Shown: piece by piece, positions 8,266 to 16,088 of the stretch
How the letters are laid out: each line of letters opens with the position of its first letter
Numbering within the stretch: the stretch's first letter is position 1
Source of the DNA: Staphylococcus durrellii
GTDB taxonomy: Bacteria > Bacillota > Bacilli > Staphylococcales > Staphylococcaceae
Direction: 5' to 3'
Assembly: GCF_015594545.1 (NCBI RefSeq)
Contig: NZ_JADIIO010000002.1
Location: 1-64,000 of the forward strand
DNA length: 64,000 bases
Notes under the pieces: model-generated
Databases searched by the model: none
What the model was told of the DNA's origin: nothing
What the model saw: the letters and a program-made list of their open reading frames with translations, nothing else
Program-made: the position numbers and the translations under genes

Positions 8266-8538
8266 ATGGATTTTATCATTACAGTAGTAATAGGTTTAAT
8301 CGTTGGCGTGGCATTTTCAATCTGGTTAACTAAAAATAAAATTACCAATCTTATTATTAGTTTGATTTCAGCAGTGATTGGTGCATTCATTGGTCTAACA
8401 ATGTTAAATTCTTCAGGCAATGCATTACCAAATTCAGCAGGCATGTTCTTTATAATTCCGACATTTGTTGGTTCTGTTTGTCTGACTTTACTTGTTTTGT
8501 TTATTATTAAAACGAACAAAGATATTGTAACAAATTAA
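8266..8538 (+). CDS. Small three-helix membrane protein
   Basis: The 90-residue protein has three hydrophobic segments (about 3-22, 28-48 and 60-82). A glycine-rich first helix (IITVVIGLIVGVAFSIWL) recalls GlsB/YeaQ-type stress membrane proteins, without enough signature to assign it. I chose ATG 8266 rather than the TTG just before it because GGAGGGG lies 4 bp upstream of the ATG. It stands alone between the gldA pseudogene and the fossil Fst locus. Confidence 0.65.
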   Translation: MDFIITVVIGLIVGVAFSIWLTKNKITNLIISLISAVIGAFIGLTMLNSSGNALPNSAGMFFIIPTFVGSVCLTLLVLFIIKTNKDIVTN

Positions 8539-8539
8539 A

Positions 8540-8675
8540 ATAGTTTACATGGCTATTGTATATGTGAGATTGTACTAATTTTTAGTTTTGGGTTAAACAA
8601 ATGTAATAAATAATAAGGCGACATAGTAAAACCAAGAAGCCCCCCTTGCTATTCTCAGTAGTGAGGGGGGTCAAT
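8540..8675 (+). pseudogene. Fossil third Fst-type toxin locus
   Basis: The segment at 8582-8613 reads FSFGLNKCNK-stop, matching the tail of the two intact toxins (FTFWLNNRNK and FSHWLNKRDK). It is followed by AAGGCGACA and then a hairpin at 8640-8670 (CCCCCCTTGCTA / TAGTGAGGGGGG) where those loci have their shared terminator. No start codon, hydrophobic core or antisense promoter remains. I read it as a decayed paralogue. Confidence 0.6.
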
Positions 8676-9040
8676 GTTCCAATGGATTTGCTTTTTATTA
8701 AACAAATTAAAATACCATAGGCTATGGAAATGAAAAATAGTTACTCCCTCAAATTTCCATTCAAGCACAATTATTTATAATAAAGTGCCGATATCCTTTA
8801 GCTTATTAAGAATTAGCTTTTTTGAGGCTTCTATCAGTATTTATTGATTTTCAAGATTATTAGATATGTTTTTAGCGGGTGCAAGTATTTCATAATTAAG
8901 ATTATAGAATTTTTTATATTTTTGGATAAACAAGCATAAAAAATGAAGAAGTAAAAAGTTATTATATGAATCATATACTTTATAAACTATTATTAAGTTG
9001 AGAATCTATAATTTAAATCTTCGAGAAAAGGAATGATCCT
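8676..9040. other. Gene-free intergenic stretch
   Basis: AT-rich sequence with no frame, repeat or strong hairpin. The ribosome-binding site of the next gene (AAAGGA, 9027-9032) is at its end. Confidence 0.5.
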
Positions 9041-9511
9041 TTGAAAATATCCTTAATATTATTAAAGTTTTTCTATCCATTATTTTTTATATTCCAAATT
9101 TCTAATTTTTCTATAAAAAATAATGAGGGAAAATATGAACACTTAAAAAAACCAAAATATATTATTAATAGTTTGTTGCTTCCTTTAATGTGGGGAATAG
9201 TAAATATGATTTCCAGTATTACTCTTATGTTTTCACATTCACACTATAAAAAAAACTTCTTTTTAGCTTATAACGCCCAATTAATAGCACAGGGCTTTGG
9301 GTATTTACTGTTTTTTAAATATCAATCACTGTTTTTCTCATTTATAATTAAAACAGTTCAATCACTGTTTATGATAGTGAGTATTAAATCAGTAACCAAT
9401 AAGAAAAATGTCATCCGTTTATTTTTAGGAATACATTTAGTGTGGATTATCTATGAAATATATATAATTATAAATTTTTGGTCATTAAATAAAAAACTAG
9501 ATAAAAGGTGA
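9041..9511 (+). CDS. Membrane protein of unknown function
   Basis: This 156-residue protein starts with TTG at 9041, 8 bp after AAAGGA, and has four predicted membrane helices (about 5-18, 44-64, 80-105, 125-148). I recognise no named family. It is separated by only 4 bp from the M15 peptidase gene, so the two probably form an operon, perhaps with an envelope-related role. Confidence 0.65.
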   Translation: MKISLILLKFFYPLFFIFQISNFSIKNNEGKYEHLKKPKYIINSLLLPLMWGIVNMISSITLMFSHSHYKKNFFLAYNAQLIAQGFGYLLFFKYQSLFFSFIIKTVQSLFMIVSIKSVTNKKNVIRLFLGIHLVWIIYEIYIIINFWSLNKKLDKR

Positions 9512-9515
9512 TTAT

Positions 9516-10130
9516 ATGAAAAAATTCGTTTCAATTGTATTTATTTTTACTACACTCTATTTATTAAATAATAAGCAAAAAGAAAAATATAATCCTGTTA
9601 CGAAAAAGAATGGCGCATATTATGTGAATAACCACATTATTGTAAACAGAGAGTATAAAGTTTGTCCGTTTTATATACCTTTTCCAAAATCAGAAGCAAA
9701 AAACAATTTAAAACTTATGATTAAAGATGCCCAAAAACAAGGGTTTCAACTAATTATTATTAGTGGCTTTCGGTCGTATTTTAAGCAAATGCGGTTATTC
9801 AATATGTACGTTCATCGCGATGGTCTAGAAAAAGCGAAAACTTATAGCGCTGAACCAGGATATTCTGAACACCAAACAGGTTTAGCTTTTGACGTTGCTT
9901 CTCCCGGTTTAGATGAATCAATAAAAGAACAGTTTCAATTTACAAAAGAAAGCAAGTGGTTGCAAGATAACGCACATTTCTATGGATTTATTATCCGATA
10001 TCCTAAGGGTAAAGAACATATTACAGAATTTATGTATGAACCTTGGCATTTAAGATATATAGGAAGAGAAGATGCAGTGGGAATAGCAAACAAAAATCTC
10101 ACATTTGAAGAATATTTTGATTTAGCTTAA
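9516..10130 (+). CDS. M15-family D-alanyl-D-alanine carboxypeptidase (VanY/LAS type)
   Basis: The protein has 204 residues: an N-terminal hydrophobic anchor or signal (1-17), then a zinc peptidase domain. The LAS motifs are complete: SGFRS at 83-87, SEHQTGLAFDV at 117-127 (zinc ligands H119 and D126), and EPWHLRYIG at 175-183 (catalytic Glu and third ligand H178). Such enzymes trim the terminal D-Ala from peptidoglycan stem peptides outside the membrane. The gene follows the membrane protein gene by 4 bp. Physiological role on the plasmid is unknown; an adjacent MurE-like gene and sigma factor hint at envelope remodelling. Confidence 0.88.
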   Translation: MKKFVSIVFIFTTLYLLNNKQKEKYNPVTKKNGAYYVNNHIIVNREYKVCPFYIPFPKSEAKNNLKLMIKDAQKQGFQLIIISGFRSYFKQMRLFNMYVHRDGLEKAKTYSAEPGYSEHQTGLAFDVASPGLDESIKEQFQFTKESKWLQDNAHFYGFIIRYPKGKEHITEFMYEPWHLRYIGREDAVGIANKNLTFEEYFDLA

Positions 10131-10452
10131 GGCAATTTTTATGTAGGAACTTAAGTTGACCTAAAATCAATATCGGTAAAAAATTCAGACTTTAAGTATC
10201 ACTGTACACTTTTATATGAATGATGGGATGACTTAAAAAGTATAAAGTTCAAATTTTTTATAAAAAGTGAACTTAACAAGGCAAAAATACGTATATTTTA
10301 ATGAGTAGCAACAAAAAGGGGGATTTGTTCAAACCTATATTAAATGTACTTCGTAAGATTAAAAGAATCTAATTGTGCTTTTGCGCTTAAGCTTTAACGA
10401 AGGTTAGGCAACACGAATGATTCATAAAAATATTAAAAAGGGGCGAAGATTT
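10131..10452. other. Intergenic region upstream of the IsaB-like gene
   Basis: It contains the putative ECF promoter at 10268-10295, a small hairpin GCTTTTGCGCTTAAGC (about 10378-10393) and the ribosome-binding site AAAAGGGG (10436-10443). ATG at 10417 is in frame with the gene but lacks a ribosome-binding site. Confidence 0.5.
10268..10295 (+). promoter_or_regulatory. Putative ECF-sigma promoter of the IsaB-like gene
   Basis: TGAACTT (10268-10274), 15 bp, CGTATA (10290-10295). The identical pair at identical spacing lies before the ECF sigma operon on the opposite strand, and CGTAT-type -10 elements are typical of ECF promoters. The predicted leader would be about 150 nt. Confidence 0.55.
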
Positions 10453-11364
10453 ATGAATAACAAATTATTAGTATTTTCATCATCAGTATTAGCTACAGGT
10501 GTATTGTTAGGAGCAAGTAATGGATCAGGTGAAGATAACACAGCACACGCTGATACTACAAATAACAACATGAATAATATGAACCAGAAAGACATGTCTA
10601 TGAATCACAACATGGACAACATGAACGGTAATATGAATCAAAAAGACATGTCTATGGATGATAACATGAACAATATGAACGATAATATGAATCAAAAAGA
10701 CATGTCTATGGATGATAACATGAACAATATGAACGATAATATGAATCAAAAAGACATGTCTATGAATCACAACATGGACAACATGAACGGTAATATGAAT
10801 CAAAAAGACATGTCTATGGATGATAACATGAACAATATGAACGGTAATATGAATCAAAAAGGCATGTCTATGGATGATAACATGAACAATATGAACGGTA
10901 ATATGAACCAAAAAGGCATGTCTATGAATGATAACATGAACAATATGAACGGTAATATGAACCAACAAGCAATGATGCCGTATTATAATTATACGGGTTA
11001 TACAACATATGATGGTGATTTTACTCAAGATTATGATTTTGTAAGAGCATTAAAACACGATAACGTTATGATTGATGGATACAAAGTTAATACAGCAGCT
11101 GCCGATAAAGACGTTGCCACAAGTAAAAAAATGGATGACACAATTGTAGATATGAATAAAGATGGCCAAGTAGTTCATATCACTTTCGATACTAAGGAAC
11201 ATGCAGTAAGTAAAGATATGTTCAAGAAAGAGCATATGTCTAACCACATGTCTGACGAAGGTCAAACAGAAAATGGATCATATATGACTTACGAAACAAA
11301 CAACGGTATGTACAAAGCCTTTTTCGATGAGCAAGGTTATTTAATGAAAGTAATGATTAGTTAA
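10453..11364 (+). CDS. Secreted IsaB-like protein with Met/Asn-rich 18-residue repeats
   Basis: The 303-residue product has a signal peptide (MNNKLLVFSSSVLATGVLLGAS...HADT, residues 1-36), seven 18-residue repeats of the MNQKDMSMDDNMNNMNGN type (43-168), and a C-terminal domain that begins PYYNYTGYTTYDGDF and resembles staphylococcal IsaB, an extracellular nucleic-acid-binding antigen. Met/His/Asp-rich repeats of this kind often bind Cu(I) or Ag(I), but that is an inference here. I chose ATG 10453 because AAAAGGGG lies 9 bp upstream. Nucleotide repeats are near identical, so repeat number probably varies by recombination. A strong bidirectional terminator follows. Confidence 0.8.
   Translation: MNNKLLVFSSSVLATGVLLGASNGSGEDNTAHADTTNNNMNNMNQKDMSMNHNMDNMNGNMNQKDMSMDDNMNNMNDNMNQKDMSMDDNMNNMNDNMNQKDMSMNHNMDNMNGNMNQKDMSMDDNMNNMNGNMNQKGMSMDDNMNNMNGNMNQKGMSMNDNMNNMNGNMNQQAMMPYYNYTGYTTYDGDFTQDYDFVRALKHDNVMIDGYKVNTAAADKDVATSKKMDDTIVDMNKDGQVVHITFDTKEHAVSKDMFKKEHMSNHMSDEGQTENGSYMTYETNNGMYKAFFDEQGYLMKVMIS
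10579..10956 (+). repeat. Seven tandem 54-bp coding repeats
   Basis: Seven in-frame 54-bp units encode MNQKDMSM plus variants of DDNMNNMNGN or NHNMDNMNGN. Units 1 and 4 share the NHNMDN version, which suggests internal duplication of a three-unit block. An eighth, partial copy (MNQQAM) leads into the IsaB-like domain. Confidence 0.92.
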
Positions 11365-11380
11365 TATTCAATAACTTCAT

Positions 11381-11413
11381 AAAAAAAAGGACCTCAGTTG
11401 AGGTCCTTTTTTT
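11381..11413. terminator. Bidirectional terminator between convergent genes
   Basis: A8-GGACCTC / GAGGTCC-T7 hairpin between the IsaB-like gene (plus) and the MurE-like gene (minus). It can stop both. Confidence 0.85.
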
Positions 11414-11503
11414 ATGATTGTTAATAGTTAAAATAAAGTCGATTCTAATTTAAGAATATATTATTGAAATAAGTCTCTCATCTTTTTATATAATCACAAT
11501 GTT

Positions 11504-12979
11504 TTAAGATTTATCTGTTTGTAATAATGTTTTAATGTACATCTGGTCATCATGATCATATTTTTTCCCTTTATAGTTTTGTGGCTCATTAATACCCGTA
11601 AGTAAAATCACTTCATTATTTTTATCTGTTGCATGCAGAAGTCCTCGTATTCCTTCTTTTCGTGAGTAAGACTTTAAAACACTATTTTTTTTATAACTAT
11701 GAGGTAAATGTTCAATCATAAATTCAGTGATTGCTTTAGGATCTTCATAACCCACTTGCTCAGCAGCAAGCATCAACTTATGAACGCCTTCAGGTAATTC
11801 CTCCACAGTCATGCCCATTTTGTCAAAACCTCTTAAACCTATTCCTGTTACCATCGTATTTAATTTTTTGCCAATGCTTTCAGTATATTGTAAAGCATTA
11901 TTTATTGATTCTCTAACTGCTAAAGCAGTATGCGCGAAATCTAATATAACAGTATAATGCTCTATTTCAACTATTTGAAAACGATGTGCTGGTGGCTCAA
12001 TAATAGTTGAAGCTTTAATGATATCATTTGTAGCAAAACCCAATTTATGCAAACTAAAAATGCTTGTAGCTAAATTAATATAGTTATGTCCTCCTTTAAA
12101 GTTCGGTTTAACACAAAAACTCTCTCCATCAATTACAATATCTACATGACTGTTATGGACATTATATTGATAATAAGCTTGCTGTTTATTCGAAAAATGC
12201 CATTTATCTTTCACGATAGGGTTATATTCAGTCGTGTTCAAATTAACTAAATTTGATTTGCTCAACTCATTTAATCTCAATTTAGCTTTCAGATAGTTAT
12301 TCATAGTACCATGATATTCGAGGTGTTCAGGGCTGAAATTAGTGAATACTGATAAATCATTCTGAATAAAATCTGTACGTCGTTGATCTAATGCTATCGA
12401 TGTTGCTTCGTAAACGATATAATCGTAATTTTCATTATAAAAATGTTCTGTAATTTCACCCATTTCAAAATACATTGGCGTAGTTTGGGTCGTGTGATTA
12501 AATTTCATCTTTTCATAATTACAGTCAAAAATACCTAACGTTCCAATAATAGCAACTCTTTTACCCAACTGTGATAATAGGTTCCCAATCATATGACTTG
12601 TCGTTGTCTTACCATTTGTCCCTGTAACTGCAATGAATTTTAATCCATCAATTGCTTTTCCGTAAAATAACGTTACTAGATTGTTGGCTACGCTAGGGAA
12701 ATTATTTATATATATAATAGGCATGTTAAATTCAAGGTGATTAAGTTTAGATGAATGGGCATCTGTAATCATAAGCAAAGGTTTCATTTCATTAGCGCGT
12801 TGCGCATAGTAGTCTGTATTATCTGAATCTTTCAACATAAAAATGGTATTTTGTTTTATATCCTGGTACATTGATGTAATATTTTGACAAATTGTATTCG
12901 TATTAACTTTCATGCACGTAGGATTTGTAATTGTGTTTTTTTCAATAGATAAAAGAATATCTTGAATCGTAATTTGCAT
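11504..12979 (-). CDS. MurE-like Mur ligase paralogue
   Basis: This 491-residue protein has the Mur ligase layout. The central ATPase domain has the P-loop GTNGKTTT (120-127) and EATSIALDQRR, where MurE has EVSSHAL. The C-terminal domain has DFAHT (MurE: DYAHTP) and LLTGINEPQNYKGKKYDHDDQ, where MurE has GKGHE and KxxFDD. MurE adds L-Lys (staphylococci) or meso-DAP to the UDP-MurNAc peptide in the cytoplasm. The altered GKGHE and substrate-loop motifs suggest a different amino acid or substrate. Chromosomal murE is essential, so a plasmid copy implies modified precursor chemistry. It is preceded by a weaker version of the candidate ECF promoter (13058-13085), which makes it a likely sigma target. 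Confidence 0.8.
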   Translation of the reverse strand: MQITIQDILLSIEKNTITNPTCMKVNTNTICQNITSMYQDIKQNTIFMLKDSDNTDYYAQRANEMKPLLMITDAHSSKLNHLEFNMPIIYINNFPSVANNLVTLFYGKAIDGLKFIAVTGTNGKTTTSHMIGNLLSQLGKRVAIIGTLGIFDCNYEKMKFNHTTQTTPMYFEMGEITEHFYNENYDYIVYEATSIALDQRRTDFIQNDLSVFTNFSPEHLEYHGTMNNYLKAKLRLNELSKSNLVNLNTTEYNPIVKDKWHFSNKQQAYYQYNVHNSHVDIVIDGESFCVKPNFKGGHNYINLATSIFSLHKLGFATNDIIKASTIIEPPAHRFQIVEIEHYTVILDFAHTALAVRESINNALQYTESIGKKLNTMVTGIGLRGFDKMGMTVEELPEGVHKLMLAAEQVGYEDPKAITEFMIEHLPHSYKKNSVLKSYSRKEGIRGLLHATDKNNEVILLTGINEPQNYKGKKYDHDDQMYIKTLLQTDKS

Positions 12980-13057
12980 TAATTTTCACCCAACATTTCA
13001 TTTTTTTTGTAATATCAATTAATATTTCGTATTTTTATTAAAAAATTAATTACAAAA

Positions 13058-13085
13058 TATACGTATAAATATAAAAAAAGGATCA
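13058..13085 (-). promoter_or_regulatory. Putative ECF promoter of the MurE-like gene
   Basis: On the minus strand TGATCCT (13085-13079), 15 bp, CGTATA (13063-13058). The -10 and spacing equal those before the sigma operon and the IsaB-like gene; the -35 differs at two of seven positions and overlaps the terminator stem. Confidence 0.4.
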
Positions 13086-13106
13086 CATGAATTTGTGATC
13101 CTTTTC
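13077..13106. terminator. Terminator of the sigma/anti-sigma operon
   Basis: AAAAGGATCACA / TGTGATCCTTTT, loop of five, with A/T runs on both sides. It is downstream of the anti-sigma gene on the minus strand. Confidence 0.8.
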
Positions 13107-13135
13107 AATAAATTTAAAATATCATAATAATCAGA

Positions 13136-13957
13136 TTAAATGTCACTACTAGCCATAACCATTTGACCTTTAGGTTCAGTATTATTAGGGGAAGGTTCTA
13201 ATGTAAGAGCGATTTTATCATTCTTATCAATATCTATATTACTTAAGTCAAAAACAACCATCCCTTTATTGTTTTCACTAGAAAACGCGCCAGCAGGATA
13301 AGGTTTATTATCTTTTAATACCCAAACTTGGTACACTTGGTTGCCTTTTGTAGTTTCGATATCATTGGCTTCCACAATTAATTTTCTATCAGTTTTATTA
13401 TTAGCATTTGAAAGGTAGGCTTGTCCTTGAGTTTTGTTCTCATCCATAGATTTTAGGTTGATTGTTTTAGCATCACCAGTGTTTATCATTGAAGTAGATT
13501 GCTTTTTCGATTCTTTATGCCCAAAAAACTGGACCCCATTGCCAATAAGAGATAACAACAACATTGCTGCTATAATCCCCATAGAGAAACGTTTGATAAC
13601 TACACTTTTGTTCTTTTTATTATTATTTTGTTTTGACACATTTGAATTTTGTTGAAATTGGTTATTAGTGTCTGAACTAGTAAAACTAAAGTCATCCTCT
13701 TCATTTTCATTTTCTGTATCTTTATTTGTGGTTTTATTCTCATTTAGAACTGATTCTAAAATTCTTTGTTTCATTCCTGTCGGAGGTTCAACCTCTTTAT
13801 TGTTATAAGGAAGTGTATCATGAAGAATTTCGATGTCTTTCAAAGTCTTATGACTTTCAGATGTAGAATTCAATTCTTGTTCAACTTGTACTTTTTCACT
13901 TTTGCTCAACTTATCATTGAAATAATCATATATTTTATCAACTTTGCTATCTCTCAT
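13136..13957 (-). CDS. RskA-type membrane anti-sigma factor
   Basis: The 273-residue protein has an N-terminal cytoplasmic sigma-binding part (DYFNDKLSKSEKVQVEQEL, a ZAS-like helix set without the zinc Cys), a Asn/Glu-rich linker, one transmembrane helix (about 126-145) and an extracytoplasmic RskA domain (NQVYQVWVLKDNKPYPAGAFSS ... KIALTLEPSPNNTEPKG). RskA proteins hold an ECF sigma at the membrane until regulated proteolysis releases it. I chose the ATG at 13957: it overlaps the end of the sigma gene by 11 bp and lies 9 bp after GGGAGG. The earlier ATG at 13966 touches the ribosome-binding site. Confidence 0.88.
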   Translation of the reverse strand: MRDSKVDKIYDYFNDKLSKSEKVQVEQELNSTSESHKTLKDIEILHDTLPYNNKEVEPPTGMKQRILESVLNENKTTNKDTENENEEDDFSFTSSDTNNQFQQNSNVSKQNNNKKNKSVVIKRFSMGIIAAMLLLSLIGNGVQFFGHKESKKQSTSMINTGDAKTINLKSMDENKTQGQAYLSNANNKTDRKLIVEANDIETTKGNQVYQVWVLKDNKPYPAGAFSSENNKGMVVFDLSNIDIDKNDKIALTLEPSPNNTEPKGQMVMASSDI

Positions 13958-14516
13958 TTTCTTCATCCTCCCTTCTTAAGGCTTTTTTAAAGTAGTTATT
14001 CAAATGTTGGATTGAAAGTCTCATACGGCTTTTTACAGTACCTAAAGGTATATTTAATTTACTTGCAATTTCTTGCTGACTCAATCCTTTATAATAAAAC
14101 AAAGAAATAATTTTTTGCTGATCTTTATTTAAAAATGAAATCCTTTTATTGATTTCTTCTGAGACTTCTTTACTTAACAAATCATATTCAGGTAGACTAT
14201 CAGTTTGTATACCTTGAAAATCCTCATCAAATTGACTCTCTATATTTTTTTTCTTTCTTATAGCATCAATAGATCTATTACGACATAATGTAATAAGCCA
14301 AGTTGATAATTTCCCCTTTTCAGGATTGAAAATTGCCTTTTTATTCCATATTTTCATAAAAACATCCTGTAAAACTTCTTCACTAGATTGCACATCTTGT
14401 GTTATTTTATAAGCCAAATTGAATAATAACGACTCGTACCGATCATATAATATTTCTAGACTTTTGCTATCATTTGTTTCTAATACCATTTTATATAGAT
14501 CCTTTTCATCTACCAT
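13947..14516 (-). CDS. ECF-type RNA polymerase sigma factor
   Basis: The 189-residue protein has sigma region 2 (SLEILYDRYESLLFNLAYKITQDVQSSEEVLQDVFMKIWN) and region 4 (ISFLNKDQQKIISLFYYKGLSQQEIASKLNIPLGTVKSRMR), which is the ECF/SigK arrangement. It is followed by and overlaps its RskA-like anti-sigma. The start is the ATG at 14516 because GGAGGGG lies 5 bp upstream. A promoter at 14592-14619 matches elements before two nearby envelope-protein genes, which suggests autoregulation and a local regulon. Chromosomal staphylococci usually carry only SigS as an ECF factor, so this pair is accessory. Confidence 0.9.
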   Translation of the reverse strand: MVDEKDLYKMVLETNDSKSLEILYDRYESLLFNLAYKITQDVQSSEEVLQDVFMKIWNKKAIFNPEKGKLSTWLITLCRNRSIDAIRKKKNIESQFDEDFQGIQTDSLPEYDLLSKEVSEEINKRISFLNKDQQKIISLFYYKGLSQQEIASKLNIPLGTVKSRMRLSIQHLNNYFKKALRREDEENER

Positions 14517-14922
14517 GCCGTCCCCTCCTTGTTTTAAAATCAAACAATTAGAAACACCCAGTCGATATTCATTTTATTAGCTTTCAATAAATATACGTAA
14601 TTTAAATATAAAAAGTTCATACAGTGGATAAAAGTGGATAAACTTTTTATATTTAGGTGTACTCTAAAAAATAAAATTGACACTCGTTCTATTAAGCATA
14701 AACCTAATGAGTATTTTATCATTAACAGAAATATGTAGCTATTTTAGTTAAACGCTTACAATATGAAAGGCATATTCAAAAAATATATAGTAATTAGTCT
14801 AAAAATGAAAAATATTATTTTAAGAATTTTAATTGAAGACATTTGTAGTGAAAATACTAACAATGTTTTGATAATGATAATATAGTGAAATATATAATTG
14901 TATTAACCAAGGAGGCAAAATA
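14517..14922. other. Divergent intergenic region (sigma operon / SDR)
   Basis: It contains the putative ECF promoter (14592-14619, minus). The rest is AT-rich, with a stretch near 14870-14900 that is promoter-like for the SDR gene. No other structure noted. Confidence 0.5.
14592..14619 (-). promoter_or_regulatory. Putative autoregulated ECF promoter of the sigma operon
   Basis: On the minus strand TGAACTT (14619-14613), 15 bp, CGTATA (14597-14592), about 75 bp before the sigma start. It is identical in sequence and spacing to 10268-10295. Confidence 0.6.
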
Positions 14923-15660
14923 ATGAATAATGTAAAAGATAAAGTAGTCGTTATAACTGGTGCGTCTAGTGGCATTGGTGAGGAAACAGTAAGTTTGCTA
15001 TCTGAAAATGGGGCTAAGCTTGTTTTAGGAGCAAGACGCGTAGATCGATTAGAAAAAATACAACAAAAAATAGGTAATAATATAAGCATTCAAAAAACTG
15101 ATGTAACGAAGCCAGATGAAGTAAATGCATTAATTGAAACAGCGTATAAAGATTTTGGACGTGTAGATGTTTTAATTAATAATGCTGGTCTTATGCCTCA
15201 ATCTTTTTTAGAAAAGAATAAACAAGATGAATGGAACCAAATGATTGATGTTAATATTAAAGGTGTACTATACGGTATTGGTGCAGTGTTGCCTTATATG
15301 AGAGAACAAAAATCAGGTCATATTATTAATTTAGCTTCTGTAGCAGGACATGTTGTTTTCCCAGGTAGCGCTGTTTATAGTGGTACTAAATATGCAGTAA
15401 GAGCGATAACTGAAGGATTAAGACAAGAAGAAGCTTCGGTGGGCTCAAATATTAGAACAACAATCCTTTCTCCAGGTGCTATTGATACTGAGTTAACAGA
15501 CCATATTAGCGATAAAGAAATGAAACAAGGTATAGATGAAGTATATAAAGATGCAATTAAACCAGATGCTATTGCTAGAGCTATTAATTACGCCATTAAT
15601 GAACCGGAGGAATCATCTGTAAATGAATTTATAATTCGTCCTAGTAGTCAAAATCTATAA
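14923..15660 (+). CDS. Classical short-chain dehydrogenase/reductase (SDR)
   Basis: The 245-residue NAD(P)-dependent oxidoreductase has TGASSGIG at 12-19 (cofactor loop), NNAG at 86-89, and the catalytic triad S139, Y152, K156 (YSGTK). ARR after the second strand favours NADP(H). It resembles the broad YdfG/serine-3-dehydrogenase-like SDRs of staphylococci; substrate unknown. AAGGAGG lies 9 bp before the ATG. It appears monocistronic, with its own terminator. It is divergent from the sigma operon but shows no matching ECF promoter. Confidence 0.88.
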   Translation: MNNVKDKVVVITGASSGIGEETVSLLSENGAKLVLGARRVDRLEKIQQKIGNNISIQKTDVTKPDEVNALIETAYKDFGRVDVLINNAGLMPQSFLEKNKQDEWNQMIDVNIKGVLYGIGAVLPYMREQKSGHIINLASVAGHVVFPGSAVYSGTKYAVRAITEGLRQEEASVGSNIRTTILSPGAIDTELTDHISDKEMKQGIDEVYKDAIKPDAIARAINYAINEPEESSVNEFIIRPSSQNL

Positions 15661-15691
15661 TTGAGAAGTGATAAATCATAAATCGTATATT

Positions 15692-15733
15692 AAAAGCCTA
15701 AATGCTGTTAAATTAGCACTTCAGGCTTTTATT
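15692..15733 (+). terminator. Terminator of the SDR gene
   Basis: AAAAGCCT-x-AATGCT / AGCACTT-x-AGGCTTTT imperfect stem followed by a T-rich stretch. Confidence 0.7.
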
Positions 15734-15765
15734 TAATGACATAATTTAACTTATCAGAAGTGGAT

Positions 15766-15793
15766 ATGCTTGTGAATTCACAGATGGTATAAT
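15766..15793 (+). promoter_or_regulatory. Promoter of Fst-type toxin RNA (locus 2)
   Basis: ATGCTT (15766-15771), 16 bp, TATAAT (15788-15793), with the same flanks as locus 1 at 6514-6541. Confidence 0.65.
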
Positions 15794-15848
15794 ATAAAAG
15801 TCGTCGTTTTACTTCTGTGTTTTAATTAACATGGAAGGAGGTGACACC

Positions 15849-15944
15849 ATGTTAAACACTCTATTTGTAGCACTTGTAGCTCCTATTATAGTAGGAGTTA
15901 TAATTACGTTGTTTTCACATTGGTTAAACAAGCGTGATAAATAA
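15849..15944 (+). CDS. Fst/par-type membrane toxin (locus 2)
   Basis: The 31-residue peptide MLNTLFVALVAPIIVGVIIT... has the Fst core VAPIIVG, one transmembrane helix and the basic tail HWLNKRDK. AAGGAGGTG lies before the ATG and can pair with the leader. The antisense RNA and shared terminator lie just downstream, as at locus 1. It differs from the locus 1 toxin at many positions, so the two antitoxin RNAs may not cross-protect. Confidence 0.88.
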   Translation: MLNTLFVALVAPIIVGVIITLFSHWLNKRDK

Positions 15945-15971
15945 TCCGACGACATAACCAATACACCAAAA

Positions 15972-16037
15972 AAGAGCCCGATAACTACTGACATAGTTAT
16001 CGGGCTCGGTGTTTACCATGTAAACACTCTATTTGTT
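15972..16037 (-). ncRNA. Antisense antitoxin RNA of Fst locus 2
   Basis: The minus-strand promoter is TTGCAT (complement of 16068-16073), 18 bp, TATAAT (complement of 16044-16049). The RNA ends in the bidirectional hairpin 15974-16007 (GAGCCCGATAACTA / TAGTTATCGGGCTC). It contains the repeat ACCATGTAAACACTCTATTT, nearly identical to the toxin start region (ACCATGTTAAACACTCTATT). Confidence 0.85.
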
Positions 16038-16088
16038 AATTACATTATAACATCATAGCAAGTGGGAATGCAAAAAGGATAGTTTTCG

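Noticed and set aside
10525..11028. A 167-residue minus-strand frame opposite the Met-rich repeats (His/Val/Ile-rich)
   Set aside because: Mirror of the repetitive coding sequence on the plus strand, without a ribosome-binding site.
13947..14516. The -ENER ending of the ECF sigma as another member of the -ER tail group
   Set aside because: The gene is far from oriT and the ending overlaps the start of the anti-sigma gene, which fixes its bases; coincidence is likelier.
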